A stretch of DNA of 63,677 nt from NCBI GenBank assembly GCA_003524435.1, contig DQHP01000182.1:1-63677 (forward strand), read 5' to 3'. The translations under genes and the position numbers were made by a program. Position 1 is the stretch's first letter, and each line of letters starts with the position of its first letter. The notes under the pieces are model-generated. The model made no database searches. It worked only from the letters and a program-made list of their open reading frames with translations, and was not told the origin of the DNA. Of the stretch, positions 35,080 to 43,327 are shown piece by piece. Origin of the DNA: Microbacterium sp. (GTDB lineage: Bacteria; Actinomycetota; Actinomycetes; Actinomycetales; Microbacteriaceae).

Positions 35080-36572
35080 CGCAGATGGGGATGAATCGCC
35101 ACCCGATGACCCTGCAGGCGCGGCTCATGGTCGCCGTCATCGGGTTCGTGTCGCTCATCCTCATCATCGTCGCCGTGATCACGAGCGCAACGCTTGGCAC
35201 CTCGCTAGAAGATCGGTTGAAAGATCAGGTGCGCTTAACCGCCGATCGCACCAGTTACCTCGTTTCTGAGCAACTGATCAGGACGGCTCCGACCGGCGAT
35301 CCGGTCACCGCTCGCAGCGCACTGTCCGGCGAACGGTTCCAGGTTCCCGGACTGCTGATGGCGATTTTCCTGCCGGATACTGCCAGCGGCGTGGTCGCGA
35401 CCCCCGAGGGCACAAGCGATCTGTCCGATGAACAGATGTACGCGTTGAACGAGATCATCCAGAAATCTCCGAACGGCGCAGTCAATATTCCGGGGTTGGG
35501 TTCATTTAGTATCTCGGTCCGGCAGAGCACCGACGTCATTGTGGTCACAGGGCTCCCCCGCGATGAGGTACAGAGCACGCTGGCCCAGTTGCTCACGGTG
35601 ATCGGCCTCACCACCCTCGGCGGACTCATCCTGCTTGCCCTGACGACTGCTGTGACGATTCGCTTCAGTTTGCGACCGCTGCGCGCCGTGGCAGGAACCG
35701 CCACGAGAGTCGCCAATCAGCCGCTCGATCGTGGTGAAGTGACGATCACTGAGCGCGTGCCGGCGTCAGAGGCAGATCCACGCACCGAAACCGGGATGGT
35801 CGGCGCCTCGCTCAACAAACTGCTCGATCACGTCAACGATTCGCTGGCGTCGCGTCAGCAGAATGAAGAGCGAATGCGACGTTTCGTCGCCGACGCCAGC
35901 CACGAACTTCGTACGCCTTTGGCATCAATCCGTGGCTATTCGGAGCTGTCGCTGCGAGATCGAACACTCCCAGAAACAGCGCAGACATCACTTGAGCGGA
36001 TCCAGGCACAGTCGTTACGGATGTCCCGCCTGGTCGAAGATCTGCTGCTATTGGCACGACTCGATGAGGGTCAAGAACTCGTGCATGGATCCGTCGACCT
36101 CACCCAACTCGCTCTTGAAGGCCTCGCAGATGCGCGACCCACGGCACCGGAGCATCGCTGGAGTGTCGATGTCTCCGAAGAACCAGTGGTCGTGCTCGGC
36201 GATGCCGGGCGCCTACATCAGGTGGTCACGAACTTGCTCGCCAATGCCCGCACGCACACCCCTGCAGGCACGGCAATCACGCTGAAAGTCAGCGCTGAAG
36301 CCAGTGACGCCGTCATCTGTGTGCACGATGATGGTCCTGGCATCGATCCCCAGGTGCGCGATGAGATGTTTGCGCGATTCGCGCGTGGCGACAGCTCGCG
36401 TGCCCGTCAGACCGGCGGCACTGGCCTCGGTCTCGCCATCGTCAAGGCGATCGTCGAAGGACACCGCGGCACCATCACGGTCGACAGTCAACCCGGTGAC
36501 ACGTCGTTCACCGTACGGCTTCCGCTGTGGCCGGCCCCTGCATCGGCCGGTGAGGTTGCGACTTACGCCTAG
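35076..36572 (+). CDS. Sensor histidine kinase (HAMP type)
   Basis: This 498-residue partner of the preceding regulator has transmembrane segment one at about 17-38, an extracytoplasmic sensor of about 130 residues, and segment two at about 170-190. HAMP covers about 191-260. The H-box is ASHELRTPLASIRGY with His276, the N-box is VVTNLLANARTH (Asn387), and the ATP lid has DDGPGID and GGTGLGLAIV. It starts with GTG overlapping the regulator stop. The signal sensed is unknown. The coding end runs up to the repeat region at 36585. Confidence 0.94.
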   Translation: MTQMGMNRHPMTLQARLMVAVIGFVSLILIIVAVITSATLGTSLEDRLKDQVRLTADRTSYLVSEQLIRTAPTGDPVTARSALSGERFQVPGLLMAIFLPDTASGVVATPEGTSDLSDEQMYALNEIIQKSPNGAVNIPGLGSFSISVRQSTDVIVVTGLPRDEVQSTLAQLLTVIGLTTLGGLILLALTTAVTIRFSLRPLRAVAGTATRVANQPLDRGEVTITERVPASEADPRTETGMVGASLNKLLDHVNDSLASRQQNEERMRRFVADASHELRTPLASIRGYSELSLRDRTLPETAQTSLERIQAQSLRMSRLVEDLLLLARLDEGQELVHGSVDLTQLALEGLADARPTAPEHRWSVDVSEEPVVVLGDAGRLHQVVTNLLANARTHTPAGTAITLKVSAEASDAVICVHDDGPGIDPQVRDEMFARFARGDSSRARQTGGTGLGLAIVKAIVEGHRGTITVDSQPGDTSFTVRLPLWPAPASAGEVATYA

Positions 36573-36584
36573 GTGCGTTCTCTC

Positions 36585-36661
36585 GTACAGTTGCAGGACG
36601 ATTGAACGGATGAAGAGAGATCCGTCGGTGTGTCGCCCTGCACCTGTACGATCTCCCTGCA
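36585..36661. repeat. Inverted repeat element left of the AbiEi/DUF559 gene
   Basis: GTACAG-t-TGCAGG-a-CGA (36585-36601) is the near complement of TCGCCCTGCACCTGTAC (36633-36649), 15 of 17 bases. A further CCCTGCA follows up to 36661. The 26 bases at 36636-36661 match 37658-37683 at 23 positions. The spacer holds a small hairpin (CGGAT..ATCCG). It ends 12 bases before the stop codon of the AbiEi/DUF559 gene. Confidence 0.7.
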
Positions 36662-36672
36662 AGTGCGCCCGT

Positions 36673-37509
36673 TCAACGGCGGTGTGAGGCCCGACTCAAC
36701 GCGGCTAGGATCGCCGCCTCGACATCGGCCCAGTGGTGAATCACCTGTGCGTAGTCGAAGCGGAGCGTCTCATACCCAAGAAGGGATGCCGCGGCATCCC
36801 TCATCAAATCGTTGTGCCGGCGCGACGGACCGTCGTGATTCTGCTTGCCGTCCGTCTCTACGATCACGCTCCCACCAACGACGAAGTCGACCCTGCCCAC
36901 CGTCGGAATCATCACCTGGCAGTCGAGTCGAATTCCGAGCAGATGAAGGCGCAGTCGCAATAGAGACTCCAGACCGCTGTCTGCATCACTTCGCGCAAGG
37001 TCGACCAGCCAGCGTGCCCCAACTGAAAGTCGACTTCGTATGCGCGTTTTTGCGGACGACGTGATCTTGCGCTGACGAAGCGCCGATTCCAGCGCCGCGA
37101 AGAAGGCTTCATCACCGTGGCAGTGATACACGTGGACGAGCACGACTTCCAGAGGAGCGAGGCCGAGTTTCATCGTCCCTGCGAAGAAATGACCGACACA
37201 CGAGCACTCCTTGGGATGGTGAACTCTCCCCGTGCCGCCCAGCCACACATGGACGGATAAGTCCTCGTTCAGAGTCCAGATGTCGTGCATCCTAAGCGCA
37301 CGCGCACACGTCACAGCACCGCCGTGGGCGGCGGCACTGACCAGATCCGGCGCCGTGGATGGCGTTACGAACACTCCCGGCCGCACGCGTAAAATCGTGC
37401 AGCTTCGCACTTCTTCGGCGAGCATCCGTCGCGAGAAACCGAATTCCTGAAGGCGGGTTCCTCGGGCGACACCGCCCTCTTTATCGATGAGTTCAGCAGG
37501 TTTCAGCAT
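36673..37509 (-). CDS. AbiEi antitoxin-type domain and DUF559 nuclease-fold protein
   Basis: This 278-residue protein has two parts. Residues 1-90 (LIDKEGGVARGTRLQEFG, then VRPGVFVTP) form the winged-helix AbiEi-type N-terminus. Residues about 200-278 are a DUF559/Vsr-like restriction-endonuclease fold with GRVDFVVGGSVIVETDGKQN and RHNDLMRDAA. The Asp-(x)n-Glu-x-Asp-Gly-Lys pattern suggests an active nuclease site. No partner toxin (AbiEii) lies next to it. Start choice is open: ATG 37509 or GTG 37527/37530, all without a good Shine-Dalgarno. Related repeats lie on both sides. Confidence 0.75.
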   Translation of the reverse strand: MLKPAELIDKEGGVARGTRLQEFGFSRRMLAEEVRSCTILRVRPGVFVTPSTAPDLVSAAAHGGAVTCARALRMHDIWTLNEDLSVHVWLGGTGRVHHPKECSCVGHFFAGTMKLGLAPLEVVLVHVYHCHGDEAFFAALESALRQRKITSSAKTRIRSRLSVGARWLVDLARSDADSGLESLLRLRLHLLGIRLDCQVMIPTVGRVDFVVGGSVIVETDGKQNHDGPSRRHNDLMRDAAASLLGYETLRFDYAQVIHHWADVEAAILAALSRASHRR

Positions 37510-37613
37510 CCGGCGATCTTGGCGCACCACGAAGTTTCATAGAGACCAAACGCGGCGATTGTGGATAGTTCGCCAGATCCCACCATTGTGCAGAACGAGT
37601 CAGGCCGCACAGG

Positions 37614-37683
37614 TGCAGGGCGGATGCACGGGTGCAGGGCGACTCGCCGCCGAAAGGCCCTGCACCCGTACTATCGCCCTGCA
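37614..37683. repeat. Inverted repeat element right of the AbiEi/DUF559 gene
   Basis: Two 26-base arms (37614-37639 and 37658-37683) are complementary at both ends (TGCAGGGCG and ACGGGTGCAGGG with their complements) and differ only in a 5-base centre. An 18-base loop separates them. The plus-oriented arm matches the left element at 36636-36661 in 23 of 26 bases, so both flanks carry the same repeat family. Confidence 0.8.
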
Positions 37684-37692
37684 AAGTGGGGC

Positions 37693-37726
37693 GGACAGGT
37701 GTCAGGGGCGGACGGGTATCAGGGGC
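37693..37726. repeat. Two tandem 17-bp units
   Basis: Units 37693-37709 and 37710-37726 (GGAC-r-GGT-r-TCAGGGGC) agree at 15 of 17 positions and are followed by the start of a third (GGCG). They lie between the right inverted repeat and the stop codon of the reductase gene. Confidence 0.6.
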
Positions 37727-37734
37727 GGCGACGG

Positions 37735-39309
37735 CTAGTACCCGGCGAAAGCATCGGTAGTGAGCGAACGTGCCTTGTGCAGAGCAGGGGCGAGTTCAGC
37801 GAGCAGCCGCGGCGGGCCCGAGATGAACGCGTGGCGTAGGCCGATGTCATTGACGGTGCTTTCCAGTCCCTGCGCGTCGAGTCGGTTGCCCTGCGACCAT
37901 GTCCAGTGCGCCGGCAGATCCTGTGGGGCATCTCTGGTGAATACGACCGTGCGCACGCCGGTTGCCTCGAGCTCCCCGCGAAATGCCAGCTCTGACGCCT
38001 CTGCGGCGACGTATACGAGCACGACATCACGCTGGACACCTTCGGCGTGCATCTGCCGCAACTGTGAGACGAATGGTGTGACACCGATGCCCGCGGCGAC
38101 CATCAGCACGGGCGTGTTCCCGCGCGGCAGGAGGAAATCTCCCCACGTGCCGGTGACGGCCAGTGTTGCTCCTGGCTGCGCAGCCGCAAGCGCGCGCTTA
38201 TAGCTGGAGGGATGCTTCTGATCGCCGTCCTTGTACGCGATCCGAAGTGTCGGAAGATCTGCCGGGGCAGACACGATACTGAACTCGCGGCGAGTACCCC
38301 TCGCATCTGGGTGGCTGTGCGGGACGTCGAGCTCGAGGTACTGTCCCGGCAGAAATTTCAGCTTGCCCTTCGCTCGGAAGGTGAGCTCCTGCGCGGTCGG
38401 AGTGATGAACTCTCTGGCAACCAACGTCAACCGCACGGAACCTCGGAGGGCGAATGCGAAGGCGAGAAGGTTGCCGATCAACAGCGCGCGTTCTTGTCCG
38501 AGGGTGAACATGTCGCCGATCATGATCGGCCATCCGGCCAGCACGCCGACCAGTGCCGCGACGGAGAACTGCTGCCAGCGTCGCGGTGGGCTGGTCAACG
38601 GCTCTGACACCATGAACGCACCGAGGAACAGATACGGCGTCTGCAGCACGGCGAACTGCAAGGCGAGCGGCAGGTCAAAAGCGATTTCGAACTGCTGTGC
38701 CTGCACGGCCTGGCGCACCACCGATGTGGCCACCGCGATCAAAACAAACACAACCACGACGCGGACCTTCTCCGTGCGCCAGAGCACGGCGAGCCCCAGC
38801 ACGGCCACGGGAATCGCCATCGCCGGGTTGCCTATCCACCACGATGCAGATGTGCCGAGCCATTCGAAGGCGCCGAAAGATCCGACGATCGATACCACGG
38901 CAGCACCGAATGCAGCCGGGTTCACGACGTGCCTGCCACGCCAGGCGATGATGTATTTTGAGATGCTCGCAAGCGCTCCGGCGAGCGCAAGACCGACAAG
39001 CGGTGCGAGCTCTGCGCCTGGCCTCATAATGAACAGCAGGATCAGCGCGGTCACCAGAGAAGACTCGACGCGCCATGGCAGATGCAACAGACGCTGGATG
39101 CCGGCGTCGACCAGCGAGATCACGACGGCGAGAACCGCGAATGACGCGAGCAGCTCGAATGGAGTGGGCGAGACGATGACGCCGAGAGCCGACAGCACGA
39201 GTGCGATCAGGGCAAGGGCGATCAGGGAGAACAGCACCAACCGGTACATCGACATCGTTCCGAGAACGGCAAGTACCCGCTGGCGGACAACGGTGGGTGA
39301 AAACGTCAC
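37735..39309 (-). CDS. NqrB/RnfD-like membrane domain fused to a ferredoxin-NAD(P)H reductase domain
   Basis: This 524-residue protein has about eight to ten transmembrane segments in residues 20-290. They include the RnfD/NqrB-type SKYIIAWRGRHVVNPAAFG (117-135) and FMVSEPLTSPP (232-242). The soluble C-terminal half (about 295-524) is a ferredoxin reductase-like module: FLPGQYLELDVP, RREFSIVSAP (FAD site) and VAAGIGVTPFVSQLR (NAD(P)H site). The likely path is cytosolic NAD(P)H to FAD, then across the membrane to the FMN lipoprotein encoded upstream. No SGAT-type flavin-attachment motif is seen in its own membrane part. Confidence 0.85.
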   Translation of the reverse strand: MTFSPTVVRQRVLAVLGTMSMYRLVLFSLIALALIALVLSALGVIVSPTPFELLASFAVLAVVISLVDAGIQRLLHLPWRVESSLVTALILLFIMRPGAELAPLVGLALAGALASISKYIIAWRGRHVVNPAAFGAAVVSIVGSFGAFEWLGTSASWWIGNPAMAIPVAVLGLAVLWRTEKVRVVVVFVLIAVATSVVRQAVQAQQFEIAFDLPLALQFAVLQTPYLFLGAFMVSEPLTSPPRRWQQFSVAALVGVLAGWPIMIGDMFTLGQERALLIGNLLAFAFALRGSVRLTLVAREFITPTAQELTFRAKGKLKFLPGQYLELDVPHSHPDARGTRREFSIVSAPADLPTLRIAYKDGDQKHPSSYKRALAAAQPGATLAVTGTWGDFLLPRGNTPVLMVAAGIGVTPFVSQLRQMHAEGVQRDVVLVYVAAEASELAFRGELEATGVRTVVFTRDAPQDLPAHWTWSQGNRLDAQGLESTVNDIGLRHAFISGPPRLLAELAPALHKARSLTTDAFAGY

Positions 39310-39324
39310 AGCATTAACTCTTCC

Positions 39325-40191
39325 CTATCCACGAAGCCGACGGGTCGTGAACAGCTCAACCGCGCGGCCTTCGGATCTCTCTGCGTAGCCGTCGGTGCTC
39401 ATCCGCACCCATTCCACGCCCCATTGGCGTGCGAGATCAGCGCCGCCTTCGAAGAAGAGGGCGGTGGCGACAGCGTCCGCGTGCATAGCCGACGGGGCGA
39501 TCGCCCACGTGGCGGCCCATGTCCGAACCGGTGCGCCAGTACGCGCATCCAGGACATGATGCAGGCCCTCGCCCCACGCACGGCGGTTGATCGCCGATGC
39601 GCACAGCGACTGATCAGCGATGGTGGCCACGCCGATCGCGAGCTTCGGGTCGAAGGGATGCTCCAGAGCGATGCGCACCTCGCGTCCGCGCACAGCGATA
39701 TCGCCGCCAGCATCTATCGTGAGGTCCCCGGCGATATCGGACAGCTCAGCGCGCACAAGGTCGACGAGTCGCCCCTTGCCGAGCGCTCCGACATCGATGA
39801 TCGCCGGTGATTTCAACGACAGCTGTTCTACTGACCACGACAAGATGCTCGTCCACTCGCGCGGCGCGGCTAGCGGTGCACCGGCGACGAAGGAGTATGC
39901 CGCGTCATAACCGAGTGCGCTGAGACTCTCCCCCACCAGCGGATTGACTGCTCCGTCAGTGGCCGTCGAAACGTCAAGATATGTGTCCAGCATCGCGGCA
40001 GCATCCGGCGAATCACCGCTGCCGCCTGATCTTGAGAGGTGCGCGACGAGGGAATCAGCACGAAAACGCGACCAGACGCGGTCGAAATCGTCGATGACAC
40101 CGTGCACTCTGTCTCGTACACCCTGATCAAGGGCATACGCCGTCTCGATCTCCCACGCAGTGCCGATCGCGTCGAAGCGCCAGAGTGCCAT
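39325..40191 (-). CDS. apbE: FAD:protein FMN transferase
   Basis: This 288-residue enzyme moves FMN from FAD onto a Ser/Thr of a target protein. Motifs are DAIGTAWEI at the start, DVGALGKGRLVD (about 151-162), HHVLDARTGAP, and HADAVATALFFEG with metal-binding Asp. The N-terminus has no signal peptide or lipobox, and the upstream gene ends three bases before the start, so no longer form exists. By sequence it would act in the cytosol. The target is presumably the FMN-binding lipoprotein upstream. Confidence 0.92.
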   Translation of the reverse strand: MALWRFDAIGTAWEIETAYALDQGVRDRVHGVIDDFDRVWSRFRADSLVAHLSRSGGSGDSPDAAAMLDTYLDVSTATDGAVNPLVGESLSALGYDAAYSFVAGAPLAAPREWTSILSWSVEQLSLKSPAIIDVGALGKGRLVDLVRAELSDIAGDLTIDAGGDIAVRGREVRIALEHPFDPKLAIGVATIADQSLCASAINRRAWGEGLHHVLDARTGAPVRTWAATWAIAPSAMHADAVATALFFEGGADLARQWGVEWVRMSTDGYAERSEGRAVELFTTRRLRG

Positions 40192-40194
40192 CGG

Positions 40195-40620
40195 CTAGCT
40201 CGTTGCTTGGGACTTGATGTCTTCGACTGCGGAGTTGAATCCGCCGCTGGTCAGCGAAGAGCCGGCAACACGGCTCACGTCGAGATCATCGATGGCAACG
40301 CCGATGACCTCTTCAGCGATCCCATCGATGAAGGCGCCTTGATATTGTTCGGTCTCGCGTGCCTGCGGATCGCCCGTGATCTCAACGTCGGTCACGGTGC
40401 CGCCTTCAAGAGTGAGGGCAACGGAGATTTTCTCGACCGTCTCGGGCGTCTGGTACGAGCCGTCCGCAGTGTACGTGCCGTCTGCGTACTCGACGGATTC
40501 ACCCGCGGGAAGCCCGCCTTCTTCTGCATCGGCTGCGCCGGAGCAGCCGACCAGCGCTAAAGCTCCGGCGACGCCGACAAATGCTGAGCTCACACGGAGA
40601 GACGAAGAAGCAGCAATCAT
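40195..40620 (-). CDS. FMN-binding domain lipoprotein
   Basis: This 141-residue protein has a signal peptide with lipobox LVGC (Cys26), then an acidic linker and an FMN_bind domain (about 45-141). DGTYTADGSYQTPETVEKI, VTDVEITGD and the attachment region RVAGSSLTSGGF (117-128) are seen. The usual attachment motif (S/T)GA(S/T) reads AGSS here, with Ser122 in the acceptor position. It probably carries covalent FMN outside the membrane and receives electrons from the NqrB-like reductase. It is the first gene of the three-gene module. Confidence 0.85.
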   Translation of the reverse strand: MIAASSSLRVSSAFVGVAGALALVGCSGAADAEEGGLPAGESVEYADGTYTADGSYQTPETVEKISVALTLEGGTVTDVEITGDPQARETEQYQGAFIDGIAEEVIGVAIDDLDVSRVAGSSLTSGGFNSAVEDIKSQATS

Positions 40621-40663
40621 GATCTCGAGCGTAGAACGACCCTCTATGTGAGGGCTGAAACTG

Positions 40664-41698
40664 TTACGCGTCGCCGCCGAACATGCTCGTCACAGAACCG
40701 TCTTCAAAGACTTCGTGGATCGCGCGCGCCAGCAGCGGAGCGATCGGCAACACCGTCAGGCCGTCCCAGCGACGCGATTCAGTAAGCGGAATCGTGTCGG
40801 TGACGACGACCTCGTCGATCGAATCGTCTTGCAGACGTTCACTGGCAGGATCGCTGAAGATCGCGTGGGTGGCAGCAACGATAACGCGGTGCGCGCCATT
40901 CGCTTTCAGCGCCTGAGCCGCCTTAACAATCGTTCCGCCGGTGTCGATCATGTCGTCGACCAAGAGGCACGTGCGTCCTTCGACTGCACCGACGATCTCG
41001 TGCACGGACACCTGGTTCGCAACCTTCGGGTCGCGACGCTTGTGGATGATCGCCAGTGGTGCTCCCAGGCTGTCAGACCAGGTGTCTGCGACGCGGACGC
41101 GTCCCATGTCTGGCGACACAACAGTGAGGATCTCGCGATCGGCAGGGCTCAGCGTTCGCTGGAAGTAGTCGAGGAGCACCGGCTTTGCAAAGAGGTGGTC
41201 CACCGGGCCATCGAAGAAGCCCTGAATCTGTGCGGCGTGCAGATCAACGCTCATCACGCGATCGGCACCGGCGGTCTTAAGGAGGTCAGCGACCAGGCGC
41301 GCGCTGATCGGCTCGCGGCCACGACCCTTCTTGTCCTGACGGGAGTACGGGTAATACGGCGCGACAACCGTGATGCGCTTTGCCGATGCGCGCTTAGCCG
41401 CATCGATCATGATGAGTGTCTCCATGAGCCACTCATTCACCGGTTCACCGAAGGTCTGGATGAGGAAAAGATCACACCCACGGATCGACACTTCAAAACG
41501 GGAGTAGATCTCACCCGATGCAAACGTGCGGTGCTCGGTCGGGGCAATCTGCGTGCCCAGTCCCGCCGCAACAGCCGCGGTCAGTTCTGGGTGCGAGCGG
41601 CCACCGGCGACAACAAGTCGCTTCTTGGTCTTGGCAATGATTCCGGGAGCTACGCCATTTTCACGGTCTAGCTCAACGGTCTTCTTCTTGCGCCCCAT
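40664..41698 (-). CDS. prs: Ribose-phosphate pyrophosphokinase
   Basis: This 344-residue protein makes PRPP from ribose 5-phosphate and ATP. It has LVVAGGRSHPEL, TFASGEIYSRFEVSIRG, YYPYSRQDKKGRGREPIS (ATP loop), MSVDLHAAQIQGFF, and the PRPP-binding LLVDDMIDTGGTIV. A basic lead of about 25 residues precedes the domain. The start at 41698 is eight bases after the glmU stop; a longer frame would run into glmU. Together with glmU it forms the usual glmU-prs pair. Confidence 0.94.
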   Translation of the reverse strand: MGRKKKTVELDRENGVAPGIIAKTKKRLVVAGGRSHPELTAAVAAGLGTQIAPTEHRTFASGEIYSRFEVSIRGCDLFLIQTFGEPVNEWLMETLIMIDAAKRASAKRITVVAPYYPYSRQDKKGRGREPISARLVADLLKTAGADRVMSVDLHAAQIQGFFDGPVDHLFAKPVLLDYFQRTLSPADREILTVVSPDMGRVRVADTWSDSLGAPLAIIHKRRDPKVANQVSVHEIVGAVEGRTCLLVDDMIDTGGTIVKAAQALKANGAHRVIVAATHAIFSDPASERLQDDSIDEVVVTDTIPLTESRRWDGLTVLPIAPLLARAIHEVFEDGSVTSMFGGDA

Positions 41699-41706
41699 GA
41701 CCTGCC

Positions 41707-43137
41707 TTACTCTGCGGCTCTGTTGGCCCGAGATGCCGCTTCTGCAGCGCCTGTCCCGGCCCGATTTTTTTCGACCCACCCCTCAACATTTCGCTGAGGG
41801 GCGACACTCAAGGCCAGCGCGCCAGCGGGGATGTCCTTGCGGACGACCGCTCCTGCTCCGGTCTTTGCTCCGTCACCAATTCTAACGGGGGCGACGAAGA
41901 CGTTATGCGACCCGGTGTGCACTTCGTCACCGATTTCGGTGCGGTGCTTGGCGATATCGTCATAGTTCGCGGTGATCGCTCCCGCACCAAGGTTGACGCG
42001 TTCGCCGATCGTCGTGTCGCCGATGTACGACAGGTGCGGCACCTTGCTGCCCGCACCGATCTGCGAATTCTTCGTCTCGACGAATGTGCCGATTTTGCCC
42101 TTAGCGCCGAGGACGGTTCCCGGGCGGATGTAGGCGAACGGCCCGACATTGGCGCCCGCGCCGATGACAGCAAGCGTTGCGTCGGTGCGGCGGATGACAG
42201 CATCCTCGCCAACTTCGCAGTCAACGAGCGAAGTATCAGGGCCAATAGTCGCGCCAGATTCTACGACGGTTGCCCCCACAATGTAGGTGTTCGGCAGCAG
42301 CGTGACGTCGGATGCGAGCTTGGCATCGTCATCGATCCACGTGGTGGCGGGGTCAACGATAGTGACGCCTTCGAGCTGCCAGCGGCGCACGATTCGTGCG
42401 TTAAGGAGGCGGCCAACTTCTGCGAGTTGTGCGCGATCATTGACGCCAAAGGTCACGGTAACGTCATCGACAACGGATGCCGCGACGCGGTCGCCAGCCT
42501 GGCGAAGGAGCCCAGGAACATCTGTCAGGTACTTCTCCCCCTGGGCGTTATCGACGCCAACAGTGGGGAGATACGTGCGCAATGCGGATGCGCGGAACAT
42601 GTACATTCCGGCATTGATTTCGGATACTGAGGCCTCGTCGGCCGTCGCGTCTTTCTGCTCAACGATGCGGTCCACATCGCCAGCGCTATCGCGAATGACG
42701 CGTCCATAGCCGGTCGGGTCATCGACGACCGCGGTCATCAACGTCGCTGCGGCATCGGCGGCACGGTGCTCAGCGATGAAGGCAGCCAACGTCACTTCAT
42801 CGGCCAGTGGGCAGTCTCCGGAGAGGACCAGCACGTCGCCGTCGAAATCAGGGATCGCGTCAAGGGCGACCTCGACGGCACGCCCAGTGCCTGGTATCTC
42901 ATCTTGATCAACGATCGCGGCATCCGGATACTGCGCGCTCAACACCTCGACGACGCGGTCGCGGTCATGGCGCACAACAACTTCAACGTGGTCGGCGCCC
43001 AGCTTGGATGCCGTGGTCAGCACGTGCCCGACAAGAGGTCGACCGCTGATCGAGTGCAACACCTTCGGCAACCGGGATTTCATCCTGGTGCCCTTGCCTG
43101 CAGCGAGCACGATGATCGCGAGTCTATTCTCCGTCAT
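41707..43137 (-). CDS. glmU: Bifunctional N-acetylglucosamine-1-phosphate uridyltransferase/glucosamine-1-phosphate acetyltransferase
   Basis: This 476-residue cytosolic enzyme makes UDP-N-acetylglucosamine for peptidoglycan. The N-terminal half has VLAAGKGTRMKSRLPKVLH and the C-terminal half a left-handed beta-helix (hexapeptide repeats from about 265, with HLSYIGDTTIGERVNLGAG). The ATG lies one base after the last base of tRNA-Gln. The only Shine-Dalgarno-like sequence is the acceptor strand of the tRNA itself (GGCGGAG). The next in-frame GTG would cut into the nucleotide loop, so this start stands. Confidence 0.95.
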   Translation of the reverse strand: MTENRLAIIVLAAGKGTRMKSRLPKVLHSISGRPLVGHVLTTASKLGADHVEVVVRHDRDRVVEVLSAQYPDAAIVDQDEIPGTGRAVEVALDAIPDFDGDVLVLSGDCPLADEVTLAAFIAEHRAADAAATLMTAVVDDPTGYGRVIRDSAGDVDRIVEQKDATADEASVSEINAGMYMFRASALRTYLPTVGVDNAQGEKYLTDVPGLLRQAGDRVAASVVDDVTVTFGVNDRAQLAEVGRLLNARIVRRWQLEGVTIVDPATTWIDDDAKLASDVTLLPNTYIVGATVVESGATIGPDTSLVDCEVGEDAVIRRTDATLAVIGAGANVGPFAYIRPGTVLGAKGKIGTFVETKNSQIGAGSKVPHLSYIGDTTIGERVNLGAGAITANYDDIAKHRTEIGDEVHTGSHNVFVAPVRIGDGAKTGAGAVVRKDIPAGALALSVAPQRNVEGWVEKNRAGTGAAEAASRANRAAE

Positions 43138-43138
43138 G

Positions 43139-43210
43139 CTCCGCCGCCAGGACTCGAACCTGGACTTAACAGCTCCAAAGGCTGTCGTGCTGCCATTACA
43201 CTACGGCGGA
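43139..43210 (-). tRNA. tRNA-Gln (anticodon TTG)
   Basis: A 72-base cloverleaf: acceptor TCCGCCG/CGGCGGA, D-arm GTGT/GCAC, anticodon stem ACAGC/GCTGT with loop CTTTGGA (anticodon TTG, reads CAA), T-arm CCAGG-TTCGAGT-CCTGG, and discriminator G as expected for tRNA-Gln. CCA is not encoded; after the discriminator come C and the glmU ATG. Confidence 0.95.
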
Positions 43211-43327
43211 CCGTGGCGTTGAGAGCCACAAGACAATTCTGCCATGCCTGAAGGTGAGGTCCCTGACACCCACCTGCTCGGCGTCAAAGAATATTCGAGA
43301 AAGATTCACGAACACTCTTGTATTTTT

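Noticed and set aside
36673..37509. A complete AbiE toxin-antitoxin pair
   Set aside because: No AbiEii nucleotidyltransferase gene lies next to the AbiEi-like protein, and the C-terminal DUF559 domain points to a single-gene system.
40640..40654. Small CCCTC/GAGGG hairpin between prs and the FMN lipoprotein gene
   Set aside because: Only five base pairs and no T-run, too weak to call a terminator.
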